Shown: positions 26,493 to 36,856, counted from the first letter of the stretch. The stretch: DNA of 64,000 bases from Bacillota bacterium (GCA_023381695.1 JAMCQP010000080.1:1-64000), one strand, 5' to 3'. Program-made: numbers and translations. Notes: generated from the letters alone by a model not told the origin.

Positions 26493-26535
26493 GTGAATAA
26501 GCATAACATCGCGATGGAGAAAGCTGCGATATGAA

Positions 26536-27423
26536 ATGAATATATCGAAAAGACGGAAACAAAGATCTATTTTGTTGGCATTCGTGTTTCCCGCGCTATT
26601 GTTCTATTCAGTATTTATGCTAGCCCCTGCCATAGGAGGAATCTGGTACAGTTTAACGGATTGGAATGGGCTGAATCCCAGCTATAAGTTGGTTGGGTTC
26701 GCCAATTATATTGAAGCATTGACAGATGACCCCATTTACCTGAAATCGGTTTTTTTTACGTTAAAATACGTTATGTTTATGGTTGTATTGCAAAATGCAT
26801 TCGCCTTGTTGCTGGCGGTTCTCGTCGAATCGAGGCGCCGGAGTAAAGTATGGTTCCGTACCATTTTCATGATGCCCAACATGATGAGCATGATTATTGG
26901 CGGATTTATGTGGATGTTCATCTTCACCAAAGTGTTGCCTTACATTGCCAATCACACGATTTTACATTTTCTGGATCGTTCATGGATCGGCGATCCGGGA
27001 TATTCCTTCTATGCGATTTTAATCGTTGCCCTCTGGGGCGGAGTGGGTTATCTGATGATCATATACATCGCGGCGCTTCAAGGCGTGCCGCAGAATCTGA
27101 AAGAAGCGGCGGCAATCGATGGGGCCAATAAGATTCAGACGTTCTGGCGAGTCACGCTGCCGATGATTCTTCCAGCGGTAACGATAGGCATTTTCGTCAC
27201 ACTGAATTCCTCATTCAAAGTGTTTGATGTCGTTTATGCGCTAACCGGCGGTGGACCTGGCAGAGCTACTCAGGTAATTGCTCTCAATATTTTGGAAGAA
27301 GCGTTCTACAGGAACAACCGGTACGGCTATGCGAGCGCAAAAGCTATGATATTGTTCGTAATCGTATGCCTGATCACCCTCGTTCAATTGCGATTAATGA
27401 AGATAAGAGAGGTGGAGGTATGA
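26536..27423 (+). CDS. Carbohydrate ABC transporter permease (MalF/UgpA type)
   Basis: A 295-residue six-helix permease with LAPAIGGIWYSLTDWNG in the first part and the EAA loop NLKEAAAIDGANKIQTFWRVTLP. The partner permease gene overlaps its stop by four bases (ATGA). Confidence 0.92.
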   Translation: MNISKRRKQRSILLAFVFPALLFYSVFMLAPAIGGIWYSLTDWNGLNPSYKLVGFANYIEALTDDPIYLKSVFFTLKYVMFMVVLQNAFALLLAVLVESRRRSKVWFRTIFMMPNMMSMIIGGFMWMFIFTKVLPYIANHTILHFLDRSWIGDPGYSFYAILIVALWGGVGYLMIIYIAALQGVPQNLKEAAAIDGANKIQTFWRVTLPMILPAVTIGIFVTLNSSFKVFDVVYALTGGGPGRATQVIALNILEEAFYRNNRYGYASAKAMILFVIVCLITLVQLRLMKIREVEV

Positions 27424-28283
27424 GCAGCGAAAGTACGAATGCCATTGGCGCGAATCCCAGAGGCCGGGTTGGCTCTGGCTTAATCTTTCTTGCCCTGGTC
27501 GTCGTTGCGGCTTTTACTTTGTTGCCAATCGCTATGTCCTTGCTGAATTCACTGAAGACTGACGGAGAGATCCTCAACAATATTTTATCCATCCCGGCTC
27601 ATTTTGAATTCAGTAACTATATAAATACTTTCCGAAAAATCAAATTCATGCGCAGCTTATGGAATACGGTTGTCGTGGCGACTGTTGGCTTGACAGGCAT
27701 CATCTTATTTGGTTCGATGGCTGGTTACAAATTATCTCGAACCAGGGGGAAGCTAAGTGAATTTTTGTTTGGTCTGTTCGTAATGTCCATGTTGATCCCA
27801 TTTCATTCGATCATGATTACCCTGACAAAGATTGCCAGGGATCTGAATATACAGGGCCATATAATTGGGCTTGGTTTGATTTACATCGGTCTGGGCGTTC
27901 CCATGGCAATCTTTCTTTACCACGGATTTGTGAAATCAATACCACGCGAGCTGGAGGAAGCGGCTGTTATCGACGGGTGCGGCGAATTCAAATTATTTTT
28001 CACAATTATTTTTCCGTTACTACTTCCAGTAACGGCTACAATAGCGATCCTGAATACACTGTGGATGTGGAATGATTTTCTGCTGCCGTTGCTGATGCTG
28101 ACTGATTCCGACCAATATACGCTGCTGTTGTCGACCAATATGCTGTTCGGTGAATACGGCAACAATGACTGGTCAGCGATTCTGGCCGCATTGGTAATGG
28201 CGATGCTGCCCGCCATGGCCTTATATTTGCTGCTGCAAAAATATATCACGAAAGGTATCGCGGAAGGTGCGATAAAAGGATAA
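27420..28283 (+). CDS. Carbohydrate ABC transporter permease (MalG/UgpE type)
   Basis: Starts at the ATG overlapping the previous stop, with GGAGG upstream. The ~287-residue protein has the EAA loop ELEEAAVIDGCGEFKLFFTIIFPLL and six helices. No ATPase gene is in the island; such systems commonly use a shared MsmK-type ATPase encoded elsewhere. Confidence 0.92.
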   Translation: MSSESTNAIGANPRGRVGSGLIFLALVVVAAFTLLPIAMSLLNSLKTDGEILNNILSIPAHFEFSNYINTFRKIKFMRSLWNTVVVATVGLTGIILFGSMAGYKLSRTRGKLSEFLFGLFVMSMLIPFHSIMITLTKIARDLNIQGHIIGLGLIYIGLGVPMAIFLYHGFVKSIPRELEEAAVIDGCGEFKLFFTIIFPLLLPVTATIAILNTLWMWNDFLLPLLMLTDSDQYTLLLSTNMLFGEYGNNDWSAILAALVMAMLPAMALYLLLQKYITKGIAEGAIKG

Positions 28284-28313
28284 TCAAATCAGACTGGAGG
28301 AGTGGAATATGTT

Positions 28314-29948
28314 TTGAATGATGTAACCGGGTTTCTGAAGGCTGAAGGACGGAAGCTGACGAACGGTGAAGGACGCGAAATTTTGCTTCGAGGCGTCGGT
28401 TTCGGCAGTTGGCTGCTTCCGGAAGGCTATATGTGGTGTTTCCCGGAACAGGGGGATCGTCCCCGCCGGATTGAACAAATGATTGAGGATCTGATCGGCG
28501 AGGGAAAATCGAAACGGTTTTGGGAAATCTACTATGAACGTTACATCTCGGAAGCGGATATCCGTCAAATCGCCGCCGAAGGATTCAATTCCGTCCGCGT
28601 GCCGATCAACGCCAGGCTGCTCCTGCTTGAGGAAGGTGGGCTAATTCGGCATAATGAGCGTCATCTGCAACTGATCGACCGGGTGATCGGCTGGTGCCGA
28701 ACGAATCGCCTGTATGTGATCCTGGATTTGCACGGGGCGCCCGGTGGGCAGACCGGAACGAATATCGATGACTCGGAACATGATCAGCCGGAATTGTTCA
28801 CGAATGAGCAGAATCGACGTCTTACAGTCGACCTCTGGCGAATGCTGGCGGAACGGTATAAGGACGAGTGGATTGTGGCAGGTTACGACCTGCTGAATGA
28901 ACCGCTACCCGAATGGTTCTCAGCTTACAACGGAGAAGTGATGCCGCTTTACCGGGAGATCGTGAAGGCAATCCGGGAAGTGGACGGCCGTCATATGATC
29001 ATCCTGGAAGGTGTTCACTGGGCAACGGATTGGTCGATTTTCAACGACAGGATCGACGACAATTTGATGCTTCAATTCCATAAATATTGGAACAACCCCG
29101 ATACCGAGAGCATCCGGGTTTACCTGGACAAGAGAGAAGAATGGGACGTTCCGATCTTTATGGGTGAAGGGGGCGAGAATAACAAGGACTGGTATACGGG
29201 AGCGTTCCGTTTGTTCGAAGACCATGACATTTCGTGGAATTTTTGGACGTGGAAAAAAATGGACACCGACAATTCGCCATGCTCGATCAACAAACCGGCA
29301 GAATGGCGGCAACTGGTCGATTACCTGGAAGGCGGCGTTCGACCGGGCGAAGAAACGGCAGAACGTGTATTATGGGAATACCTGGATAATCTTTCCTTCG
29401 AACGGTGCGTGTACCGACCGGAGGTTGTGAACTCTCTTTTCCGCAGACCTCCTGTCCGAATCCCGGCTGTTTTCTATGGTTACCGGGGAGAAGGCGCAAG
29501 CTTCGGAATCACGAATCGAACGGATCGGCAAATCGGATTTCGCATACACGATGGTACAGATATCCGCTTTATCGAAGGGGCGAGAACGACACCGAATTTT
29601 CACCATGGGCGGGGGGAAGCCTGGCGGACGGATGAGCGGCTATGCATCCAATTAGCCGTCGAAGACTGGTTGGCTTATGAGTTCACAGTCGAACCCTTTT
29701 CCGAAGCATCGCTCTTTACGGTCGATTTGTGCATGTGCGCACCGAACGAAAGGGGACGGATTGCCGTCTCGGTAGACGGCACAACGAACGGGTTCGCGGA
29801 GGCCAATGGAAAGTCATGGGAGACCGTCCGTTTGAAAGAAAAGCTCCGGCTTGATCCGGGACTGCACCGAATTGTTCTGAAGGCGGAGGAAAATCCGGTT
29901 CGTGTCGAATGGCTCGAAGTAATGCCATACGACCTCGGGGAGAAATAA
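28314..29948 (+). CDS. Cytoplasmic glycoside hydrolase family 5
   Basis: About 544 residues, with no signal peptide. TTG 28314 is favoured because GTG 28302 overlaps the GGAGGAG site. The GH5 barrel begins FLKAEGRKL...LLRGVGFGSWLLPEGYMW, has VPIN and LDLHGAPGGQTG, the acid/base Glu in LLNEPLPEW (residue ~196) and the nucleophile in FMGEGGENN (~285). The last ~170 residues form a beta-rich domain that could bind carbohydrate. The N-terminal motif recalls exo-beta-1,3-glucanase-like GH5 enzymes; substrate specificity is inferred. It probably degrades oligosaccharides imported by the transporter just upstream. Confidence 0.88.
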   Translation: MNDVTGFLKAEGRKLTNGEGREILLRGVGFGSWLLPEGYMWCFPEQGDRPRRIEQMIEDLIGEGKSKRFWEIYYERYISEADIRQIAAEGFNSVRVPINARLLLLEEGGLIRHNERHLQLIDRVIGWCRTNRLYVILDLHGAPGGQTGTNIDDSEHDQPELFTNEQNRRLTVDLWRMLAERYKDEWIVAGYDLLNEPLPEWFSAYNGEVMPLYREIVKAIREVDGRHMIILEGVHWATDWSIFNDRIDDNLMLQFHKYWNNPDTESIRVYLDKREEWDVPIFMGEGGENNKDWYTGAFRLFEDHDISWNFWTWKKMDTDNSPCSINKPAEWRQLVDYLEGGVRPGEETAERVLWEYLDNLSFERCVYRPEVVNSLFRRPPVRIPAVFYGYRGEGASFGITNRTDRQIGFRIHDGTDIRFIEGARTTPNFHHGRGEAWRTDERLCIQLAVEDWLAYEFTVEPFSEASLFTVDLCMCAPNERGRIAVSVDGTTNGFAEANGKSWETVRLKEKLRLDPGLHRIVLKAEENPVRVEWLEVMPYDLGEK

Positions 29949-30021
29949 ACCTTAGAGCACCCAACTGGACTAAGTAATGCACGTGCGCAGCATTTTGGGA
30001 AATTGCAAGGAGGGAAAGACC

Positions 30022-33000
30022 ATGCTAAAAAGGAAAAAGGTTTTGTCATTCGTACTTGCCATTGTTCTTATAATGGGATTGGTGTTTTCATTACCAATGA
30101 CAACTAATGCGGCTTTTACTTCAAGCGATTTCTTGAAAACGGACGGTAAATTCATTAAGAAAAATTCCGGCACGGGAGAAATAATAAACCTTCGCGGGAC
30201 AAACCTGGGCGGATGGCTGACACAGGAAGACTGGATGTCGCCCCTTGGTGAGTTCGCACATGATCGTGCCGGTTGGACTGCAACCGCATCTGTGAACAGC
30301 GCTAGCGCCGGAAACGCCATCGACGGCGACAACACCACACGTTGGGACACTGGTACAAGCCAGGCCAACGGACAGTGGTTCCAGGTCAACATGGGAGCTG
30401 GGTTTTTGTTCAACAGGATTTACATCAATGCCGCATCGTTTACGGGAGACTATCCGCGCGGCTATCAGATCCTGGTGTCTAATGACGCAGTCGCCTGGAC
30501 TGACGTAGCGAGCGGTTCAAGCAGCGATCAGAACACTGTTATCCGTTTTAGTCCTCAGGTTGCACAGTACATAAAGGTTGTGCAGACCGGAAGCAGTACA
30601 AATTAGTCGATCGCCGAGTTCAACGTTTTCTCGGATCCGGTGATCAATAGCACAGGCATGACTGCAACGGCATCGTCTACTGGAACAGGGTACTCGACAT
30701 CCAACGCCTTGGATGGCAACGTAAACACTCGTTGGACCAGTGGCGTAGCACAGGCCTTCGGACAGTGGTTCCAAATTAATCTTGGAAGAAATATGTCGGT
30801 CGGCAGACTCCTGATCGATGCAGGACCTATGTCTACCAGAGATTATCCTCGGACGTATGAGGTGCTTGGGTCCCAGGACGGAGTCAACTGGACTAAATAC
30901 GCGAGCGGTTATGGTACATCCAGAATCACCTATGTGGAATTCTGGTCGTCTGCGTGGATGCAATATATTAAAATAGTGCAAAATGGAACCAGTGAAAACT
31001 GGTGGTCAATCGCTGAGGTTGCCATTTATACTGGAGGAGAATTCGATCGTTATGGGTGGGTCTTATCTGCATCTCAGACCGGAGGAGGCACTTCACTTGC
31101 CAACGCAAAAGACGGCGACACTAACACAGTTTGGAGCACCGGTGTTCCACAGGCCAATGGACAATGGTTCCAGGTGGACATGGGAGCTATGCTGACCTTC
31201 AACCAGATTCAGTTGGATTCCGGCACTAACTACGCTGATGATTACCCGCGTGGATATATAGTGGAGGTATCAAGCAACGGATCAACCTGGACGCAGGTAG
31301 CGAGCGGTCAGTCTTACCACAGGGCCCTCCCCATTAACTTCCCGACCGTCAGTGCACGGTATATCAAGATTACACAGATGGAAAGCGCAACCAACTGGTG
31401 GTCAATCGCAGAATTTAACGTATTCTTGAACAACGACGACTACGATTTGAATTTGACACTCAAGAACAGGTTTGGATCAACTACGAGAGACAGTATAATT
31501 GCTACTCACCAGGATACATGGATAACGTCAAGCGACCTTGACAATATCGCAAACATGGGTATGAACGTTGTCCGTCTGCCTATCGGCTGGCTTAACTTGT
31601 TAAATGAAGACGGTACATGGAGGACAAACCCATGGACAAAAATCGACTGGGTAGTTGACCAATGCTCTCAAAGAGGAATCTATGTATTACTTGACCTCCA
31701 CTCGCTGCCTGGCGGCGATTGCCCATGGGGAAGCAGCGGTAGGCTTGGAATGAACCCTAATGGATTCTGGACAAATACAACGTACCAGAATTGGGTTGTC
31801 AGCATATGGCAAGCTATGGCCGCCCGATACAATGACAATCCTGCAGTGTGCGGATACGACTTGATGAATGAGCCATTGCTTGATTGGAACGAGACAGGCA
31901 GTATCCTCCAACAAAAAATGGACTATTATAACACCCTTTATAACACAGTTCGCGCCATAGACTCGAACCATACGATTTATATAGAGGCGTTCTTTGATTG
32001 GGCTAATGCTTATCCTCCATCAACATATGGATGGACAAATGTTGTATATGAAGTACATCCATATGATATGCCCGGCGGTAAGGACTGGAGTGCGCAAAAT
32101 ACTTTGGTTGTCAATAAAATTGCTGATATAGCCGCTAAACAAAATGACCCTGACTGGAATGTTCCGGTATTAGTAGGAGAGTACTCTTTGTACCACTATG
32201 ATGACGTTTGGTCAAAATTCATGTCCGGCTTGAATGCAATAAAAGCGTCATGGACAAACTGGTCCTATAAGGTTAGAGGCAAGCATAGCGAAGGAATAGG
32301 CGGATACTGGGGATTCTATAACACTTGCCCTGCCCAGGTTGCAGTCATAAATAATGACAGTTCATCTACCATTTCCTCTAAGTATAGCCAGTTCGGCACT
32401 GGCAATTTCCAGCCGAACACAAGCTTTATTAATACAGTGAAGAAACATGCAAAAGGCGCGCCGTGGATGGCTACCACCCCATTAGACCAAACAGGTTGGA
32501 CAGCAACTGCATCGTCAACCGAATCCGGCAGTTCTGCAAGCAACGCACTGGATTGGAATACAAATACCCGCTGGAGCTCAGGCACATCACAGGCCAACGG
32601 ACAATGGTTCCAGGTCAATATGGGATCTAAGAAGGTGTTCGACCAGATTACCCTCGAAACTAAATCAACCGATACGTGGGATTATCCGAGAGGGTATGAT
32701 GTTCAGATATCAAACGATGGATCTACCTGGACAACAATTAAAAGCGGTATCGGATTCGGCTGGAAAGTTGTGATTGCGTTTGACCCGCAGTACGCGCAGT
32801 ATATCAGGATAGTTCAGACCGGCAGCGCACCGGAATGGTGGACCATGGCCGAGTTACACGTCTACTCTGAGCCTGCAATAAGCCGCAGCGGCTGGACGGC
32901 GTCCGCATCGTCGACCGAATCGGGCGGATCAACAGGCAACGCATTGGACGGCAATGCAAGCACTCGTTGGAGCTCAGGCACCGCACAGGTCAATGGGCAG

Positions 33001-33657
33001 TGGTTCCAGGTGGATATGGGACAGAACCAGACCTTTGACAGAGTACTGCTAGATGCAGGAACTTCTACAAACGACTATCCGAGAGGATATCAGATACAGG
33101 TGTCGACCGACGCAACCAGCTGGACTACAGTGGCGAGCGGCACCAACAGTAACGTAGCGCTTCTTGTAGAATTCCCGGTACAGGTTGCGCGTTACCTCAA
33201 GGTTGTTCAGACTGGCACTTCAACGAGCTGGTGGTCCATCCACGAACTGAACGTATACGGCGAACTGGAAAAGAGCCGCAGTGGTTGGACGGCGTCCGCA
33301 TCGTCGACCGAATCGGGCGGATCAACAGGCAACGCATTGGACGGCAACATGAGCACGCGTTGGAGCAGCGGCGCCGCACAGGCCAGCGGGCAGTGGTTCC
33401 AGGTGGACTTGGGCTCTAACCAATGGATAAACCATATTGTGATGGATTCCGGTTCAAGTACGGGTGATTACCCCAGAAAATATATCGTACAGGTATCGAC
33501 TGACGCAACCAACTGGGCAACGGTAGCAAATGGCGAGGGAACCGGCCAGATCGTTGCGGTCAACTTCCCAATCGTCGAAACGCGATACGTCAAGGCTGTA
33601 CTGGCAGGAAACTCAGGTAATTGGTGGTCAATACATGAGTTCAAGGCATATGAATAA
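30022..33657 (+). pseudogene. Secreted GH5 with six F5/8-type C domains, interrupted by one in-frame TAG
   Basis: ATG 30022 follows AAGGAGGG. A signal peptide (to TTNAA) is followed by the GH5 start (IINLRGTNLGGWLTQEDW). The barrel is then interrupted by three F5/8-type C (discoidin) domains at about 30262-30633, 30640-31035 and 31045-31430, and resumes at ~31435 (acid/base Glu in DLMNEPLLDW, codon 617; nucleophile in VGEYSLYHYD, codon 720). Three more such domains follow the barrel (from ~32491, 32881 and 33274). Codon 195 (30604-30606) is TAG where sister domains have NWWSI; one codon is also lost there. Frame and motifs are otherwise intact over 1,211 codons, so the break looks recent. Intended role: extracellular beta-glucan hydrolysis. 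Confidence 0.85.
32881..33347 (+). repeat. Near-identical DNA repeats starting the last two F5/8-type C domains
   Basis: 32881-32954 and 33274-33347 match over 74 bp with two differences, offset by 393 bp (131 codons). The rest of the domains have diverged more, pointing to a local duplication or gene conversion. Confidence 0.8.
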
Positions 33658-33754
33658 GACTGAATAACCGGGCAAAGGGGCCATCTCTTAATAGGCATGC
33701 ATGAGCACCAGACTGCAAATTTCTGATTTAAAACGGGAGGACGATATATTTTTT

Positions 33755-35929
33755 ATGAATAATTATCAAAATTCCCTACCATCTCCCGAACAGAGAGTCA
33801 TTGATTTGCTATCAAGAATGTCAATTGAAGAAAAGATTGGACAGATGATGCAAATCAGCTATAACCAGGTAACAAGAGACGAGGCTGAGGATTGGGTTAC
33901 AAAAAGGCATGCAGGTTCATTTTTACACGCACTTGGAGATGACGCAAAGCATTTGCAAGAGTTAAGCAAATCAACGCGGCTAGGTATTCCGATTATATTT
34001 GGTATTGATGCTATACACGGTCATGCTCTTCACAATGGAGCAACAGTATTTCCTTCCCAGCTTTCCATCTCCTGCAGCTGGAATGAAAAACTTATTGAAG
34101 AAGCAGGAAGGGTAACTGCAAGAGAGGCAGCAGCAGATGGTCTTCACTGGACTTTTTCGCCTGTTTTATGTGTGGGAAGGGATTTAAGGTGGGGACGTAT
34201 TAATGAGACCTTCGGAGAAGATCCTTATTTAATAGGAGTTCTTGCTTCTGCAATTATCAAAGGCTATCAAGGAAAATCTCTCTCAGATTCGGACAGCATA
34301 CTTGCATGTGCAAAGCATTACCTTGCCTACGGTGAAAGCATAGGTGGAAGGGATTCATACGATACAGAGGTTTCGCTTAGAAAAATCAGAGAGACGTTCC
34401 TACCACCTTTTAAAATGGCGGTGGATGCAGGATGTGCAACAATTATGGCAGGTTATGAGTCTATTGACGGAACGCCTGTTTCGGCAAGCAAAAAGCTGTT
34501 AAGAGATATACTAAAGGATGAGCTTGGATTTAATGGTTTTGTAGTCACCGATTGGAATAATACTGGAAGCTTAGTATATAATCAGAAGGTCGCCGGTGAT
34601 ATGGACTGTGCTGCTAAAAAGGTTATTGAAGCCGGTAATGATATGATCATGAACACAAATAAATTCTATGATTCAGCAGTAAAACTCGTAAAAGAGGGTA
34701 TTATACCAGAGGCAATGATTGATGAAGCTGTAAAGAGAGTTCTGTTTATTAAATTTTCAATGGGTCTTTTTGATGAAAAACGACAAGCAGAGACGGCTAA
34801 GATGGCACATGTTTTTAACTGCGCTGAACATGAGGATGTAAACCTGAGAATCACTCGCGAATCAATAGTGCTTCTGGAAAATAAAAAAAATGCTCTTCCT
34901 TTAGGAAACGGTGTAAGACGAATTGCAGTTATTGGTCCAAACGCTGACGATATAAAGGCTCAGTTCGGGGATTGGACATTTTTTTCTCATCCTGACCCAA
35001 AGCCGGATACTGTACCACTTGCGCCAACTTATACAATGCTGGCAGGAATAAAAGAGCTTTCTGAAAAAATAGGAATAGAGGTTTTATATCACCAAGGCTG
35101 TGACATAATGGATACAAAGGTTCAGGATATAAAGGGAGCTTTAGACGTTGCCAATAAGGCTGATGTAGTAATTGCAGTAATTGGTGACTGTCTTGCACAA
35201 AATGGTGAAGGTAAAGACCGTGCAGATTTAAATCTATCTGGAGCACAACAACGGCTTCTTGAAGAGCTTAAGAACTCTGGTAAGCCCTTAATAGTTATTT
35301 TAGTAAATGGAAAGCCATTATCTGTTCCGTGGGTTGCAAATAACGCTGACGCTGTTTTAGAAACCTTTAATTCAGGTGCTTTAGGCGGGAAGGCTGCTGC
35401 TGAAATTATATTTGGTGAGATTAACCCAAGCGGTAAGCTGTCTATCTCTTTCCCTTATCATACAGGTCAGCTTCCGGTTTATTACAACCAGCTTCCCGGA
35501 TGGCATGGAGGAAAATACATGGATATGCCTGAAGAGCCTGTTTACAGCTTTGGATACGGCTTATCCTATACAAGCTTTAAATATTCAAATTTAACGCTTT
35601 CACAAACCAGCTGCTCAGAAAGTGATATTATTCATGTTTGCGTTGATCTAACTAATACAGGAGAAATAGATGGAGCTGAGACTGTTCAGATTTATGTGAA
35701 TGACATTGTGAGCTCTGTAGTAACCCCTATAAAGCAGCTTAAGGGCTTTAAAAAGATTTTAATCAAGAAAGGCGAGACAAAAACAGTTGACATGCCTTTA
35801 AGAATTTCTGATCTGTATATCGTAACGCCTGATGAAGAGTATGTGGTTGAGCCCGGCGAATTTACTATAATGGTTGGCTCAAGCTCAATGGATAAAGATC
35901 TTTTAAAAGCCAGTCTAACCGTAAAATGA
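33755..35929 (+). CDS. Glycoside hydrolase family 3 beta-glucosidase
   Basis: ATG 33755 is favoured (GGGAGG at 33735, long spacing); ATG 33701 is an upstream alternative. The ~724-residue protein has the GH3 N-terminal barrel (GRDLRWGRINETFGEDPYL, KHYLAYGESIGGRDSYDT), the nucleophile Asp in GFNGFVVTDWNN, the alpha/beta sandwich with GKDRADLNLSGAQQ, and a C-terminal fibronectin III-like domain (VDLTNTGEIDGAETVQIYV). No signal peptide, so it should finish intracellular degradation of imported beta-gluco-oligosaccharides. It is visibly the most AT-rich gene of the island. The GC-rich backbone resumes immediately after its stop. Confidence 0.92.
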   Translation: MNNYQNSLPSPEQRVIDLLSRMSIEEKIGQMMQISYNQVTRDEAEDWVTKRHAGSFLHALGDDAKHLQELSKSTRLGIPIIFGIDAIHGHALHNGATVFPSQLSISCSWNEKLIEEAGRVTAREAAADGLHWTFSPVLCVGRDLRWGRINETFGEDPYLIGVLASAIIKGYQGKSLSDSDSILACAKHYLAYGESIGGRDSYDTEVSLRKIRETFLPPFKMAVDAGCATIMAGYESIDGTPVSASKKLLRDILKDELGFNGFVVTDWNNTGSLVYNQKVAGDMDCAAKKVIEAGNDMIMNTNKFYDSAVKLVKEGIIPEAMIDEAVKRVLFIKFSMGLFDEKRQAETAKMAHVFNCAEHEDVNLRITRESIVLLENKKNALPLGNGVRRIAVIGPNADDIKAQFGDWTFFSHPDPKPDTVPLAPTYTMLAGIKELSEKIGIEVLYHQGCDIMDTKVQDIKGALDVANKADVVIAVIGDCLAQNGEGKDRADLNLSGAQQRLLEELKNSGKPLIVILVNGKPLSVPWVANNADAVLETFNSGALGGKAAAEIIFGEINPSGKLSISFPYHTGQLPVYYNQLPGWHGGKYMDMPEEPVYSFGYGLSYTSFKYSNLTLSQTSCSESDIIHVCVDLTNTGEIDGAETVQIYVNDIVSSVVTPIKQLKGFKKILIKKGETKTVDMPLRISDLYIVTPDEEYVVEPGEFTIMVGSSSMDKDLLKASLTVK

Positions 35930-35930
35930 G

Positions 35931-36128
35931 CACGAAGAGATGCTGGAAGGCCTCAAGGGGCGTGGCATCAGGCTGATCGTCATGAAGCCCCCGATTCCGG
36001 AGCATGTTTACAAAATGATCCCCGGGGAAGCCGAGTTTGACCGGAAGATCAAGTCGCTTTTGAGCCGGATGGGCACGCGGAACTTCATAGACGGGTATCT
36101 GAAGGACCTGCTTATTAAGTATAAGTGA
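35931..36128 (+). pseudogene. GC-rich 3' remnant of a gene cut by the island
   Basis: The frame (HEEMLEGLKGRGIRLIVMK, then PPIPEHVYKMIPGEAEFDRK...YLKDLLIKYK) reads like the C-terminal end of a longer protein and begins without its own start right at the GH3 stop. Base composition and codon use switch from AT-rich to GC-rich at this junction. I cannot name the family with confidence; RGIRLIVMKPPIPEH is reminiscent of SGNH-like acyl-ester hydrolases. Confidence 0.5.
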
Positions 36129-36160
36129 GCTTTTCACAATCCGGCGGTTGCCGGACATCT

Positions 36161-36195
36161 GGTAAAGGATTCCAGATGCTTCGAATCGAACTAAT
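36161..36195 (+). repeat. Short dispersed repeat, copy A
   Basis: About 36 bp (GGTAAAGGATTCCAGATGCT followed by TCGAATCGAACTAAT) recur with a few changes at 49714-49749. The two copies bracket the Hma-type defence operon. Confidence 0.6.
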
Positions 36196-36264
36196 ATGCA
36201 ATAGTTTGGCAAAGTGTTTGCAAAGACATAGGGGGAAGAAAGCTTTTGGAACGCAAGAACGCCG

Positions 36265-36330
36265 TATTGTCCCGGCGTTGCGGGAGAACTGCTCTTGCAC
36301 GACGGCCTTTAATGCGCCATCTCGTTCCAT
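36265..36330 (-). pseudogene. N-terminal remnant of a methyltransferase
   Basis: Minus-strand ATG at 36330 has a strong ribosome site (GGAGGGG) and encodes MERDGALKAVVQEQFSRNAG, the typical opening of small class I SAM-dependent methyltransferases. After about 22 residues the frame loses resemblance. The rest of 36129-36424 holds only a dispersed repeat. Confidence 0.4.
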
Positions 36331-36424
36331 TTCGACCCCTCCGCTTTATATGGCGCCGACCTTTTGGGGGCAGGCGGGGAAGGCTGCCTGCGATCAGGAG
36401 ATCAGGTTCAATTTGAATCTGTGC

Positions 36425-36856
36425 TCAACTCTTTTTATAGTCATAGGGTTTACCAGCCTCAGCGATTCCCAAGTAATTTTTTAAAGCAGTCTGCAGGATC
36501 TGAGAGAAGTTGACTTGCCTTTCTTCGGCCAAATCGTTGAGCCATTTAGGTATAGTCAGGGTTTTCTTAATCGCTCTGCTTGCCATTACGTCCCGGATAA
36601 ACGGCATCCAGGCTTCGATAAGAGTTATAAAAGCTCCTTTCTGAACCCCGATCTCTTCAGGGGGGGTTGGGGCAGGAATGGCGTCCCCATCTTCTTCCAT
36701 TCCATAAAGGTGGAGTTCCAAAGCTTCTTTGGCCATTTGAAGAGCTTCTTCAAGGGTATTTCCTTCGGTGATGCAGCCGGGTAAGTCAGGAAACGTTACG
36801 CAATAACCTTTTTTTTCGCCAGGTTCAAAGACGGCCGGGAATATGTATCTATCCAT
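36425..36856 (-). CDS. hicB: HicB-family antitoxin
   Basis: A 143-residue protein. The N-terminal HicB fold (YIFPAVFEPGEKKGYCVTFPDLPGCITEGNTLEEALQMAKEAL) is followed by a C-terminal DNA-binding part (KKTLTIPKWLNDLAEERQVNFSQILQTALKNYLG), a ribbon-helix-helix-like segment. It should neutralise HicA and repress the pair's promoter. It lies 28 bp downstream of hicA with its own GGAGG site. Confidence 0.9.
   Translation of the reverse strand: MDRYIFPAVFEPGEKKGYCVTFPDLPGCITEGNTLEEALQMAKEALELHLYGMEEDGDAIPAPTPPEEIGVQKGAFITLIEAWMPFIRDVMASRAIKKTLTIPKWLNDLAEERQVNFSQILQTALKNYLGIAEAGKPYDYKKS

Noticed and set aside
30262-33654. Repeated blocks as a CRISPR or simple tandem array
   Set aside because: They are coding repeats of ~130 residues (discoidin domains), not short repeats with spacers.
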